Shown one piece after another: positions 33,188-43,025 of a DNA stretch of 64,000 bases. Location: the NCBI GenBank assembly GCA_965215545.1, contig OZ244066.1, forward strand, positions 2,480,001 to 2,544,000. Direction: 5' to 3'. The number at the start of each line of letters is the position of its first letter. The first letter of the stretch is position 1. Origin of the DNA: MPNP01 sp965215545. GTDB taxonomy: Bacteria > Pseudomonadota > Alphaproteobacteria > Rhodobacterales > Rhodobacteraceae. A program made the translations under genes and the position numbers. The notes under the pieces were generated by a model. It was not told the DNA's origin. It ran no database searches and was given only the letters and a program-made list of their open reading frames with translations.

Positions 33188-35989
33188 ATGACAAGACACT
33201 CCCCCATGGCCCCGACCCTCGTTGCCGCCCTTGCCGCGGTGTTCCTGCTGACCGCCTGTGGCGGCGGTGGCGGCAGTCCCACATCCACCAGTGTCGGTGG
33301 AGGAGGCGGTGGGGGCACAGGCACCGTCACGCCCACCACCGCCATCGCCTGGGACAGCAACGGTGACGGCACGGTGGATGACGACGACACCCCCTACCAA
33401 CTCACCACCGACTTCACCCGCCCGGCGGCTGCCTCCACCCCGCTGGATGCCACCGATGTCTACAACGCCTCTGCCGACAATGACTACAATGAATGGATCA
33501 AATCGCTGACGGACGCCGGCGGCGAGGGCCAACGGCTTGCGCAGCAGATCGCCGCCTGGATCGACAACCTCCGTGACGGCTTCGATACGATGCGCCAGAC
33601 GCAGGATCCGCCCAGCCCCCTCGCCGACTTCACCACCGTGTCCTCGGGCGACCGGGTGGCGTCTGCCACCCCCATCGTCCGGAACAAGGGCATCAGCCGC
33701 GGCATCACCGCCGAGGCGGCCAAGGACATCACCGCCATTGAGGAGCAGATTGACAACCTCAAGGCGATCGAGGCCAGGGCCAAGGCCGCCCGCAAGGCCC
33801 TCGATGACGAGATCGCCCGGTTGGGCAAAGAGGCTGACACCTTCCGCAAAAAGGCTGAAGGTCTCGACGACAAAGCCGCCGAAAAGCGCACCAGCGCCGA
33901 CATGCTGGACGTCAGTGATCGGCCCGAGATCAGCGCCAGGATCGACGCGCTCCAGGCGCAGGCCAGACCGCTGAGGACCCTGATCAGCAAACTCAATACA
34001 TACCTGGCGGACACCACCACCACCGTCCCCACCGACATGTGGGATCATGACAACAACCCCGACACGGCCGACCAGCGCCTCTGCACCAACGCAGCCAGCT
34101 GCCGGGCCGCGGCAGTCCAGGTCAGGTCCAGGATCGCTCCGCTGGACGACAGGGAGGATGATCCGGCCACCCCCGACGTCGACGAGAGCGGCATCAAGCA
34201 ATTGCGCGAGCTGGAGAACCCAATCGCCAGGAAAGAGGCAGAGATCAATCGGCTGACAGCCTTGATCTCGAACGCCGAGGCATACCTGGTGGACACCACC
34301 GCCTCCGCTGTCCCCACCGACACGTGGGATCATGACAACAACCCCGCCACGCCCGCCCAGCGCCTCTGCACCGACGAAGCCAGCTGCCAGGCCTTTGTCG
34401 ACCGGATCAAGCCCATGATCGAGATGCTGAAGGACAGGGAGAATGATCCGAACACCGAGGCCGACGAGAGGGGCATCAAGCAATTGCGCAATGACGCTGC
34501 CGACCTCCGTGACAAGGCTGATGAGGATGAGGCGATGGCCGCCGAGAACCGCGGCAAGGCCACCACCTACGAAAATGTTGTCATCCCCGATCTTGAGGCC
34601 AAGCGGCAGACCATCGATGCTGACCTCGCCAGCATCGACACCATCCATGACGATGAGAAGGACCTGCTGGACGCCGAGCGGCTCCTGGCCAGCGACCACG
34701 CCCAGGCCAGTCTCATCCTCGACACGCTGGCGGCCGGGGCCCTGGCGGACCCGGGCACCGGCACGCTCCGCGTCACCGCGAACCAGGATGTCACCGCGCT
34801 TGACACCGAGGGCGGCGAGGCGGTCTTTGCCCGGGCCACCAAACCGTCCGGGCCGGGCCTCTATGACGGGCAAGGGGTCCTGCGCCACCTGGCCACCGCC
34901 CGCGGCCTCACCCCGGATGATGTTGTCACCCGGACCGGCGACTCGGCCCTGTCCCTGGTCCGCCCCCTCCAGACGGCCCTTGCCGACCACTGGCGCCTCG
35001 ACCTCACCGGCTTCCTCGTTGTCGCCGACACCGGGTTGGCAACCGCTGACCGCACGGGCCTCGACGGCACCGCGGGTCAATTCGTCCGCGGCACCCTCAA
35101 GGGCATCTACGGGACCTTCTACTGCGCCCGCAGCAACGGCTGCAAGGACATCACGGGCGCCCTCCCCGGGGAATTCGCCGATGGCTGGCACTTCACCCCG
35201 GCCGCCCTGGCGCGCACCGGCGGTGGCACCTCCGATGACCCCTATGTCTACAGCGTCGTCCGGTATGACGATGACCCCGATGGCAGGCCCTCACCCTTCG
35301 GCATCGGCAGCTATTCCGTCAACTATGTCTATACCGACAGCGACGGCGACGGCACCTATGAGGTGGTCCCCTATATCGACTACGGCATGTGGCTGACCGA
35401 GGTGGACGGTGCCCCCGTCATCCACCACAGGGCCGGCTATGTCGGGCCGGACAGCCTCACCGCCCGCGGCCGGCTGGATGTCACAGAGCCCGCCAATGAC
35501 GTCAACGGCCTTGCGGCCTCGGCGACCTACTCCGGCACCGCCCAGGGGCTGGCGGCCCGCCGGGCCGGCCAGGCGGTGGCCTCGGGCCACTTCCACGCCG
35601 ATGTCGAGCTCAATGCCGTCTTCGGGGCCGATGCGACCCTCGGCGGCACCATCGACAATTTCCGCTCGGCCGATCCCGCCGCCCAGGGCACCAATCATGT
35701 CAACAGTGGCTGGGTGATCAACCTGCGCACCGGCCGCATCACCGACACTGGCGAGGTTGAGACTGGCACGGAAAATCTCCCCGACAACGGTCGCTTTGCC
35801 GCCGATGGCAAGGCCACCGGGCAATGGAGCGCCTTTGCCTACGGGGATGATGCCGGCGAGCGCCCCGACGGCTTCTATGGCGGCTTCAGCGCCGCCTTCG
35901 ATGACGACGGCATCGACCAGGGCGGTGATGGCAACCTCTACGACGACGGGGCCGTCTTCGGTCTCTTTGATGCCAAGAAGACGGAGTGA
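33188..35989 (+). CDS. Large surface lipoprotein with coiled coil and TbpB-like beta-barrel, 933 aa
   Basis: A lipoprotein signal ends in LLTAC, followed by a Gly-rich linker. A calcium-type loop DSNGDGTVDDDD is near residue 60. Residues about 180-510 are helical with heptad-like charge, containing a tandem repeat of about 96 aa (each unit has WDHDNNP and QRLCT-EASC). The C-terminal 200 residues show the TbpB/fHbp-type barrel: YSGTAQGL, SGHFHADVELNAVFG, GTIDNF and DGFYGGFSAAFDD. Such lipoproteins are exported to the cell surface by Slam proteins; a Slam gene is 7 kb downstream. The ligand is unknown. Confidence 0.75.
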   Translation: MTRHSPMAPTLVAALAAVFLLTACGGGGGSPTSTSVGGGGGGGTGTVTPTTAIAWDSNGDGTVDDDDTPYQLTTDFTRPAAASTPLDATDVYNASADNDYNEWIKSLTDAGGEGQRLAQQIAAWIDNLRDGFDTMRQTQDPPSPLADFTTVSSGDRVASATPIVRNKGISRGITAEAAKDITAIEEQIDNLKAIEARAKAARKALDDEIARLGKEADTFRKKAEGLDDKAAEKRTSADMLDVSDRPEISARIDALQAQARPLRTLISKLNTYLADTTTTVPTDMWDHDNNPDTADQRLCTNAASCRAAAVQVRSRIAPLDDREDDPATPDVDESGIKQLRELENPIARKEAEINRLTALISNAEAYLVDTTASAVPTDTWDHDNNPATPAQRLCTDEASCQAFVDRIKPMIEMLKDRENDPNTEADERGIKQLRNDAADLRDKADEDEAMAAENRGKATTYENVVIPDLEAKRQTIDADLASIDTIHDDEKDLLDAERLLASDHAQASLILDTLAAGALADPGTGTLRVTANQDVTALDTEGGEAVFARATKPSGPGLYDGQGVLRHLATARGLTPDDVVTRTGDSALSLVRPLQTALADHWRLDLTGFLVVADTGLATADRTGLDGTAGQFVRGTLKGIYGTFYCARSNGCKDITGALPGEFADGWHFTPAALARTGGGTSDDPYVYSVVRYDDDPDGRPSPFGIGSYSVNYVYTDSDGDGTYEVVPYIDYGMWLTEVDGAPVIHHRAGYVGPDSLTARGRLDVTEPANDVNGLAASATYSGTAQGLAARRAGQAVASGHFHADVELNAVFGADATLGGTIDNFRSADPAAQGTNHVNSGWVINLRTGRITDTGEVETGTENLPDNGRFAADGKATGQWSAFAYGDDAGERPDGFYGGFSAAFDDDGIDQGGDGNLYDDGAVFGLFDAKKTE
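34018..34593 (+). repeat. Tandem 288-bp repeat inside the lipoprotein gene
   Basis: Two units start at about 34018 and 34306. Both contain TGGGATCATGACAACAACCC and CAGCGCCTCTGCACC at the same 288-bp offset. The repeat length is a multiple of three, so copy-number change would alter stalk length without breaking the frame. Confidence 0.7.
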
Positions 35990-36105
35990 CCTCCACCCAC
36001 GACCGGCCGGGGGCACCGCGCGTGCTCCCGGCCTCCACCCCCACCCAAGGACACGGACAGCCAACTGACAGGACACCCACCCAAGGACAGAGAGGAGACA
36101 GGACC

Positions 36106-36732
36106 ATGATGACACGAACCATGACACCCCCCGCCCGACGGATGACCACCCCGCTTCGCATCGCCGCCACCCTGCTGGCGGTCTTTGCCACCCCCACGCT
36201 GGCCCAGCAGGTGGTCCCCGAAACCACCACCACCATCCTCACCAAGACCGGCATCGAGGGCGCCCAGTGGAACAACGAGCCCGGCACCCTCAAGGAAGCC
36301 CCCACCATTCCCATGGTCTGCGGCGAGCTGGGCATGCCCGGCAACCCGCCCGTCGGCACCGCGGACATGACCAGTGCCGGCAAGCCCTGCTTCCGGGTCT
36401 ATAACGGCCGACAGGGCGCCCTCACCGGCACCAGCTACCATGTCATCTCCATCGACGACAGTTGCCTGTCCCCCACCAGTCCCCGGACCGTCACCCTCAC
36501 CCTCACCGATGACCGGCAGATTGTCTACAGCGTCACCGATGACGATCGGGAGTGGCGCTGTGACGGCACCGAGATCAACCCCGTCGTGGAGAGCCCATCA
36601 AGCCCGCCGGCCAGCACTCCAGCCCCCACCCCCGCGGCCGACCCGACCGTTCCTTCTGCATGTCCTGACACCTGGTTCTGGGACAGCACCGGCTCGGGTG
36701 ACACCTACAGGGCATTCAAGGTGTGTCCATGA
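36106..36732 (+). CDS. Secreted hypothetical protein, 208 aa
   Basis: An n-region with Arg residues, a hydrophobic core (LRIAATLLAVFATPTLA) and a likely cleavage after LAQ indicate export. The mature part has several cysteines and a Pro/Ala-rich stretch (SSPPASTPAPTPAADPTVPS) before CPDTWFWDSTGSGDTY. ATG 36106 is chosen because AGAGGAGA is 8-15 bases upstream; the frame extends to 35986 inside the previous gene. No family is recognised. It lies in the cell-surface cluster. Confidence 0.7.
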   Translation: MMTRTMTPPARRMTTPLRIAATLLAVFATPTLAQQVVPETTTTILTKTGIEGAQWNNEPGTLKEAPTIPMVCGELGMPGNPPVGTADMTSAGKPCFRVYNGRQGALTGTSYHVISIDDSCLSPTSPRTVTLTLTDDRQIVYSVTDDDREWRCDGTEINPVVESPSSPPASTPAPTPAADPTVPSACPDTWFWDSTGSGDTYRAFKVCP

Positions 36733-36774
36733 CACCCAGGACCCACCCGTGACAAGGACAAGGAGACACCCATC

Positions 36775-37596
36775 ATGACCCGCCTGACAGTGTGCCCTCC
36801 CTTTCCGGCTTGCGCCGCCCTGGTGGTGGCCGCGGCCCTCGCCCTGCCAGCGATGGCACAGTCGATCCAGCAGACCGCGATCACCCATTCCCGGGCGCTG
36901 ACGCCCGCCCCCAGCGTCGTCACCAGCCTGACCGCCAACCTGACCGACCCCGCCCCCCAAATTCAGAACCGGACCTGGACCGGTCTGGTCCGCAACCTGC
37001 AGATCGAGGTCCTGCCCGGTCCGGACGCAACGACCTTCGGGGTGGGGCCCGACGTCCGCTGCGCCTACGGTCCGGGCGACAAGGACGACCGGGTGGTCGA
37101 ATTCCACAACGCACGCGGCCTCTATTTCCGCGATCAGCCCATCGCCCGGGCCTGCCCGACCTGGGGCCCGGCCAAATGCTCGCGCAGCGTGACCGTCATG
37201 GGCCACACCTTCACCGCCAATCGCGGCTACCCGCCGTGCCCGGGCGAGTGGGGCAATGACGGCGCTCCCGCTCTCGGTGCCGCTGCGGATGAAATTCCCG
37301 ATTCCCGCCAGGAGCTGAGCGCCACCAGAAGGACAAGCAAGACCGCCAACGGCATCTTCAAGGTGCGCATCTGGGGCAACTTCTGCTACGCGGCCGGGGG
37401 CGTCTGTCGCTCCCTCAAGACAATCGACGGGACGACCCTGACGGCCCCTCTTGTGAGTCGATACGGCTACGCGGCCACCTTCCGGCCCGGCCCCTCCAAC
37501 TGCGGCCCGGCCCGCTGGCCCTCCGAGGCTTGGCAGCAACGCAACGGTCCTGGTTATGCCGAATACTGCGACATCACCGTCGATGTCCGGCGCTGA
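36775..37596 (+). CDS. Secreted hypothetical protein, 273 aa
   Basis: A signal peptide (ALVVAAALALPAMA, cleavage before QSIQQT) is followed by a cysteine-containing mature domain with repeated pairs near RCAYGPG, RACPTWGPAKCS and GNFCYAAGGVCRS. The disulfide-rich composition and periplasmic or extracellular location are direct readings. The family is unknown. AAGGAGAC precedes the ATG. It is probably part of the 33-41 kb surface run. Confidence 0.7.
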   Translation: MTRLTVCPPFPACAALVVAAALALPAMAQSIQQTAITHSRALTPAPSVVTSLTANLTDPAPQIQNRTWTGLVRNLQIEVLPGPDATTFGVGPDVRCAYGPGDKDDRVVEFHNARGLYFRDQPIARACPTWGPAKCSRSVTVMGHTFTANRGYPPCPGEWGNDGAPALGAAADEIPDSRQELSATRRTSKTANGIFKVRIWGNFCYAAGGVCRSLKTIDGTTLTAPLVSRYGYAATFRPGPSNCGPARWPSEAWQQRNGPGYAEYCDITVDVRR

Positions 37597-37705
37597 CGGT
37601 CGGCCCACCAGCCCGGTGCCAGCATGACCACGACACAGTTGCCCCCCCCGACTTCCGGGTGCCCCCCGTCATGCGCCCGCCCCCTTCCCCACGGAGACCC
37701 ATCCC

Positions 37706-40700
37706 ATGACCGCCATCCGTCCCATGCTGACCCGCACCTGCCGACCCCTCGCGCTGACCACCGCCCTTGCCCTCGCTGCCCTCACCAGCCCGGCCCACGC
37801 CGCCGATGAGTGCGGTGCCCTCCCCACCACCGAAGGGGAACGCACCATCGCCTGCACATCAGACACCTACACCCCCGACACCGACAAGAATGGTGTTGAC
37901 AACATCTTCTACGAGATCGGATCCACCGACACCGACTACACCTTCACCATCCATGGCGACCTGACCATCAAGGGTCGCCGCAGCAACAAGGGCCAGGCCC
38001 GCGAGGGCGGGGTCGGCTATGGCCCCCTGCTGCGGCCCAACGACTACCCCATCGTCGCTGAACGAAACCGACGCACCGGCCTCGGCGACGAGGGCGACGC
38101 CGTCTACTACGGCGATGGGACCGTCGGCGATGACGGCGACGGCCTGGACGCTGACGGCGACGGTGTCTGGGACAACGGGGAAGGCCCCCAGGATGACCAC
38201 GGGCGGCGGAACTACACGCCCGGGGGTGTCCTCACCAACCCCAGGACTCCCGTTGTCAGCGACCCGCCCAACACCCAGTACGCCGGCATCTTCATCGACA
38301 CCCACCAGGACTTCGACGGGACCATCACGCTGCGCTCGGAGGCCGACATCACCGTCGACCATGAACCCTTCTCGACCGACCGTGCCGACCTCCGAATGGG
38401 CCGCCGCGAGGGTCTGGGCGTCAATCACCACGCCCGCGGCCTCTCCGTCCAGCACTACGGCACGTCGGGCAACCTCGACCTGACTGTCGGTGGCACCATC
38501 ACCAGTCCCGGGGCCGGCATCTGGGCCGAGATCGACAGTCTGGCCGACAAGGTCACGGGCAGCACGGTCAGGGACATCGACTTTGTCGGTGACATCGATA
38601 TCCACCTGCTACCCAGCCTGCGCATCCGCACCACCGCCGAGGACGGCCATGGCGTCCAGGCCTACCACCGTGGCACCGGGGCCATCACCCTCACTGCCCG
38701 CAACCCGACCCTGTCGACCAACCCCGACATCGCGACGGCCGGCTTTGATGCCAGCGGCATCGTTGCCGAACTGGGCAACCGGTCCGATGACCCGGGCGAC
38801 TCTCCCGGCGGCGACATCACCATTGACCTGACCAACATCTGGATCAAGACGACCGGTGGCCATGTCGCGGGCCAGACCCGGCAGGGAAGCTGGAGCCTGG
38901 ACCCACCCGCGTCCAGCGATCAAACCTGGGCCAGCGCCCGCGGCTTCAAACTCTACAACTTCAATCGTGGCAAGATCGACCTCGACCTGACCGGCAGCAA
39001 GGTCGAAACGGAAGGCGTGCGCGCCCAGGGGATCTATGCGGTGTACTTTGCCAGTGGTCTCCGGGGAAATCCGCCAGCCCGGCATGCGCCCCTGCCGCAG
39101 CATGCGACCGTCGGGGGTGACATCGAGATCGCCCTCCGCCGCACGGACCTCACCACCACCGGCGACTATGCCGACGGCATCCTCGCCTACCATGGCTCGA
39201 CCGGTGCTGTGGACATCGACGTCGATGGTGGCAGCACCATCGAGACGACCGGCGTCAACGCCCACGCCATCGCCGGCCTCCATCATGGCACGGGTGATGT
39301 CGCAATTGATGCCCGCGGCCGTATCACCACGACCGGCGTGGGCTCGGACGGCATCCGCGGCGGCCACCGGGGCGTTGGCGACATCGCCATCACGGCCCGC
39401 TCGGCCACCATCACCACCACCGGGACCAAGGCCGACGGCATCCATGCCTTCCATCTGGGCGTCAACACAGCGGAGGATCTGACGAAACATGACCAGGCCG
39501 CCCAGGCCGACCCGGTACCGCCGCCCGCCGGCACCGGCCCCTGGGAACTCTTCGACGCCGTCGCCGTGCGGGACACTCCTGCTGAAACTGACCTCGGCCT
39601 CGCCGACCGCATGGCCATCCGGGTGACCGTCGATGGCGGGTCCATCGTTGCCTGCGACCCCGATGCGGACGGGACCTGCCAGAGCCTGGATGCCGTGGGC
39701 ATCCGGGCCACCTTCGGGCCCGAGGCTCAGAACGGCCATGCCCATGTCACCATCCGCAATGGCGCCCGCGTCCAGGGCACCGACGCCGTCCGCTTCGAGG
39801 GCGGGCGCGGCACCCTGGTGCTGGCCGACAGCACCCTCATCGGCGGCATCCGCTTTGCCACTGGTACGTACGATGACACGCTGGACGTGATGGGGCAAGG
39901 CGGGGTGGACGGCCCCATTGCCTTCGACGCCGGCACCGACACCCTGACCCTCGACATCGCCCGGGGCCAGCATTTCATCTTCGGCGGCGAGATCACCAAT
40001 CTCGAGACCCTGACCCTGCAGGGTGGCGGCTTTGCCCGCTTTGCCGCCCCGGTGAACCTGGTCGCCCCCGGCACGGCAACGGTGACCGACGGCACCCTGG
40101 TGCTGGCCAGCGGGCTGACCAGCCGCACGGTCACCATCAGCGCCAAGGGCCGGCTGGTGCTGGAAGCCGGTCTCGACAGCAGCGACCAACTCACCTACGG
40201 GCAGATCGCGAGCGGCACCGTGCACTTTGCCGGTGACCCGGTGGTGTTTGCCCAGCTCGCCCCCGACCTCACCGCTGACCAGATCCGGACGGTGCGCGAA
40301 CAGCTGGCGGCCGCCAGCCTCACCCGCGCGGACCTGCTCCCGACCACCCTCACGCAGGGTGACGACAATACCGACCTGACCATGGGGACCATCGTCATCC
40401 GCTCGACGCAGGCCGATGGCACGGTTGTCGATGTGGGCACCATTGCCGCCGACGGCACGATCACCCTGGATGCCAATCGCATCGCCCAGCTGGTGCTGCC
40501 CGAGCCAGTCCCGGCACCACCGCGGCCAGCCACCCTCGGCCCCCGCCACCGCCTTGTGGCTGCCCTGCCGGCTGTCCTCCTCGACATGACCGCCCTCGAG
40601 GCCCCCTCGGCCGGCCCCGGCACCTGGGCCCGTCTCCTCGGGTCGACAGCCGACCGCACCCGCAAGGACGCCACCGTCCCCACCGCCTATGACCTGGTCC

Positions 40701-41365
40701 GCCGCGGGGTGGCCCTCGGCCACGGTCTCGAACTCGGCCCCGGCCGCACCCTCGGCCTCGCCGTCCAGCACCAGACCGGGTCAGCCACCGTCACCAACGG
40801 TGGCACCATCGATGTCACGGCGACCACCCTCGGGGTCCGCCATGCCTGGGCCCTCGAGGCCACCACCCTCGGTCTGGCCGCCAGTGCCACCACGCTGGCC
40901 AGTGATCTTGCCGTGACGGGCACCGGTCGGCTGGCTGCCGGCCTGTCCGGCACCGGCCTGACCGCCGGCCTCCGGGCCGACCACCGGCTGGCCCTGCCCG
41001 ATGACGCCACCGTCACCCTCGGGGCCGATCTGACCCATGCCCGGGTCAAGGCGGATGCTTTCACCACCGAGGCCGCCACAAAAGAGCAGGCCACCGCCAT
41101 CAAGGGGTCGGCCACCACGCTGGCCCTGACGGCCGACTGGACCACCCCGCGCCCGACCGGGGCCGTCTTTGCCGGGGCCCGGCTGGCCCTGCCGCTCGGC
41201 GGGACAGCACAAGCCCGGGTCGGCACCACGGCACTCACCTCCAAGCCGCGCCCGGCCCTCGGCGTGCAGGGTGGCATCGCGTTTGGCGGCACCGCCATCA
41301 CCCTCGGCTATGGCCGCGAGAGCGGTGGCGACAGTCTCGCCGCATCCCTGACCCACCGGTTCTGA
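37706..41365 (+). CDS. Autotransporter with beta-helical passenger, 1219 aa
   Basis: The signal peptide ends near SPAHA (residue 32). The passenger, roughly residues 33-930, contains many short repeats of the type ITTTGVGSDGI, IETTGVNAHAI and TTTGTKADGIHA, typical of right-handed beta-helix proteins. The last 280 residues form the type V secretion beta-barrel ending in ASLTHRF, with a terminal Phe. It carries acidic DxDxDG loops early (GDDGDGLDADGDGVWDNGE). The passenger would be displayed on or released from the outer membrane. A paralogous barrel remnant is at 62.4-62.9 kb. Confidence 0.85.
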   Translation: MTAIRPMLTRTCRPLALTTALALAALTSPAHAADECGALPTTEGERTIACTSDTYTPDTDKNGVDNIFYEIGSTDTDYTFTIHGDLTIKGRRSNKGQAREGGVGYGPLLRPNDYPIVAERNRRTGLGDEGDAVYYGDGTVGDDGDGLDADGDGVWDNGEGPQDDHGRRNYTPGGVLTNPRTPVVSDPPNTQYAGIFIDTHQDFDGTITLRSEADITVDHEPFSTDRADLRMGRREGLGVNHHARGLSVQHYGTSGNLDLTVGGTITSPGAGIWAEIDSLADKVTGSTVRDIDFVGDIDIHLLPSLRIRTTAEDGHGVQAYHRGTGAITLTARNPTLSTNPDIATAGFDASGIVAELGNRSDDPGDSPGGDITIDLTNIWIKTTGGHVAGQTRQGSWSLDPPASSDQTWASARGFKLYNFNRGKIDLDLTGSKVETEGVRAQGIYAVYFASGLRGNPPARHAPLPQHATVGGDIEIALRRTDLTTTGDYADGILAYHGSTGAVDIDVDGGSTIETTGVNAHAIAGLHHGTGDVAIDARGRITTTGVGSDGIRGGHRGVGDIAITARSATITTTGTKADGIHAFHLGVNTAEDLTKHDQAAQADPVPPPAGTGPWELFDAVAVRDTPAETDLGLADRMAIRVTVDGGSIVACDPDADGTCQSLDAVGIRATFGPEAQNGHAHVTIRNGARVQGTDAVRFEGGRGTLVLADSTLIGGIRFATGTYDDTLDVMGQGGVDGPIAFDAGTDTLTLDIARGQHFIFGGEITNLETLTLQGGGFARFAAPVNLVAPGTATVTDGTLVLASGLTSRTVTISAKGRLVLEAGLDSSDQLTYGQIASGTVHFAGDPVVFAQLAPDLTADQIRTVREQLAAASLTRADLLPTTLTQGDDNTDLTMGTIVIRSTQADGTVVDVGTIAADGTITLDANRIAQLVLPEPVPAPPRPATLGPRHRLVAALPAVLLDMTALEAPSAGPGTWARLLGSTADRTRKDATVPTAYDLVRRGVALGHGLELGPGRTLGLAVQHQTGSATVTNGGTIDVTATTLGVRHAWALEATTLGLAASATTLASDLAVTGTGRLAAGLSGTGLTAGLRADHRLALPDDATVTLGADLTHARVKADAFTTEAATKEQATAIKGSATTLALTADWTTPRPTGAVFAGARLALPLGGTAQARVGTTALTSKPRPALGVQGGIAFGGTAITLGYGRESGGDSLAASLTHRF

Positions 41366-41450
41366 TGGGGGTGGGGCACCAACACCCAGGGGATGGGGCG
41401 ACCGTCGGGTGGCCCCGTCGGCGGATCAAGCCATGAAAGGAGAAAACAGT

Positions 41451-41639
41451 ATGGCCAACACGATTGCAGAGGCTCGTCACGACATCGTGGGCGGCAACAA
41501 GCTGGTCGGCGAGATCTATATCCGACCGGATATCATCATCTGGCGCAAGAGCCACGGCCAGAAGTACCACACGCTCACCCTCAAGCAATTCCGGGACTTC
41601 ATCGAGAAGCAGGGCAAGGCGACAAAGACCAAACCGTAG
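41451..41639 (+). CDS. Small hypothetical protein, 62 aa
   Basis: ATG 41451 is preceded by AAAGGAG at a good distance. The protein, MANTIAEARHDIVGG with a C-terminal FIEKQGKATKTKP, is basic and has no signal peptide. Its leader resembles that of the next gene, which also begins with ATGGCCAA after AGGAGAAA. No family is recognised. Confidence 0.6.
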   Translation: MANTIAEARHDIVGGNKLVGEIYIRPDIIIWRKSHGQKYHTLTLKQFRDFIEKQGKATKTKP

Positions 41640-41780
41640 CCACCCCCCGGCGCAGCTGTGCGACCGGCTCACAGGCGATCGGAAAATCGTCTCTTGGTTT
41701 GATCAATGCAGGAGAAACACAATGGCCAATGGTAAACTGGATCTGGATCGGATCTGCTGCAGAACCGCAGCTTGCAGGCC

Positions 41781-42221
41781 ATGACCACGCTCAAACACCT
41801 CATCGACGCCATCATCCCGCTGGCCTGCGAATACTACACCCTGACGGGCAAGCCCCTGGGCGCGACCGGTGAGATCGGGGAGCATGTGGCGGCCGAGACG
41901 TTGGGGCTGGCCCTGACGCCGGCCCGGACCCAGGGCCACGATGCAACGGACTCGAAGGGCCGGACGATCCAGATCAAGACCCGGTACAAGCAAGACGGGC
42001 AATTCCGGGGACGTGTGGGCCGCATCGACATCACCAAGGCCTTCGACAGCGTGATGCTTGTCCTGATGTCGGGTCAATACGAACTTGACGGCATCTGGGA
42101 AGCCGATCGCCAGACCGTCATCGAGGCCCTGGAAAAACCGGGCTCCAGGGCCCGCAATGACCGCGGCCAGCTGTCGATCCAGCGGTTCAAGGCTATAGCC
42201 CGACGGGTCTGGCCCAAGTGA
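41781..42221 (+). CDS. DUF6998-like PD-(D/E)XK-type protein, 146 aa
   Basis: The core GEIGEHVAAETLGLALTPA, then GRTIQIKTRYKQ (acidic residue plus Q-x-K), resembles a compact restriction-endonuclease-like fold found in DUF6998 proteins. The natural start seems to be ATG 41722 (MANGKLDLDR) with AGGAG upstream. It is in a different frame, and a one-base change near 41745 separates it from DLLQNRSLQAM. ATG 41781 is the first start in frame. The protein may therefore be N-terminally truncated or phase-off. Confidence 0.6.
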   Translation: MTTLKHLIDAIIPLACEYYTLTGKPLGATGEIGEHVAAETLGLALTPARTQGHDATDSKGRTIQIKTRYKQDGQFRGRVGRIDITKAFDSVMLVLMSGQYELDGIWEADRQTVIEALEKPGSRARNDRGQLSIQRFKAIARRVWPK

Positions 42222-42287
42222 GTCCGGACCCTCGGCGATGACCCGGCCCATGACGACGACAGCATGACAATCAAAGGAGAGTGAGGG

Positions 42288-43025
42288 ATGAAAACCCTGC
42301 AACGACAAATTCCCCTGGCGCTGGCCGTGCTGGCCGCCCTCACCCTGGTCGCCTGCGGCGGCACCAAGAAGCGACCATCGACCAATCCCGACCAGGCCCC
42401 GGTGACGATGGCCCTGGAAGCGGACACGCGCATGGCGCCCGCTGCAGCCGACAAACGGGGCGGCAGCACCCGGCATTACGGGGTCTGGCTGGAGCCAACC
42501 GCCAAGACAGTGCATCTCTGGGCCGAGGTGCCCACGACATCGGGCAAGCAATACACTGCGCAACCCATTTCCGGGTTTGGCACTGTGACACCCGCCACCG
42601 CCACCTATCAGGGCCCTGCCACCGGCTATGCCCACTACTCGCAGGGCTCCCGCAAGCATGCCGGTGCCATCAGCGCCAGTGTCACCCTGACGGCCACCTT
42701 TGGCACTACGCCCGATCTCACCGGCACGCTGGACAGGTTCGACTGGACAGGCCCGGCCCGCGGTGGGCCCGACCTGTCCCGCTGGCAGGTCGGGCTGGCC
42801 GGGGATGGTACCGGCTTCACTGTCGAGGATGTCAGCCGCAGCCGCTCGGCCGCGGCCCTGGATGACGACAAGGCCAGCGCCTGGTTGGCCGCACCCTATT
42901 CGGAGGATGCCACGCTGACCGATGCCCCGGACAACATCGCCGGCTGGTTCGACGTGCACTTTGTCGATGGCCGGGCGGTCGGGGCCTTTGATGCCCCGCA
43001 GCGGAAGCCCCGGGCTGATGAGTGA
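42288..43025 (+). CDS. TbpB-like surface lipoprotein, 245 aa (putative Slam substrate)
   Basis: A lipoprotein signal with lipobox LVAC at residues 20-23. The mature part has the TbpB/fHbp-type barrel pattern YQGPATGYAHYSQGS, AISASVTLTATFG and LTGTLDRFDWTG, ending WFDVHFVDGRAVGAFDAPQ. Strong ribosome binding site (AAAGGAGAG). The stop overlaps the start of the Slam gene (GTGA), the classic arrangement of a Slam with its dedicated client. It is expected on the outer face of the outer membrane; the ligand is unknown. Confidence 0.8.
   Translation: MKTLQRQIPLALAVLAALTLVACGGTKKRPSTNPDQAPVTMALEADTRMAPAAADKRGGSTRHYGVWLEPTAKTVHLWAEVPTTSGKQYTAQPISGFGTVTPATATYQGPATGYAHYSQGSRKHAGAISASVTLTATFGTTPDLTGTLDRFDWTGPARGGPDLSRWQVGLAGDGTGFTVEDVSRSRSAAALDDDKASAWLAAPYSEDATLTDAPDNIAGWFDVHFVDGRAVGAFDAPQRKPRADE

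Noticed and set aside
32960..35191. 743-codon minus-strand frame opposite the large lipoprotein gene
   Set aside because: Long only because of GC-rich codon structure of the real gene; composition low-complexity, no start context.
38609..40771. 720-codon minus-strand frame opposite the autotransporter gene
   Set aside because: Shadow of the autotransporter frame, which has a signal peptide, repeats and a barrel.
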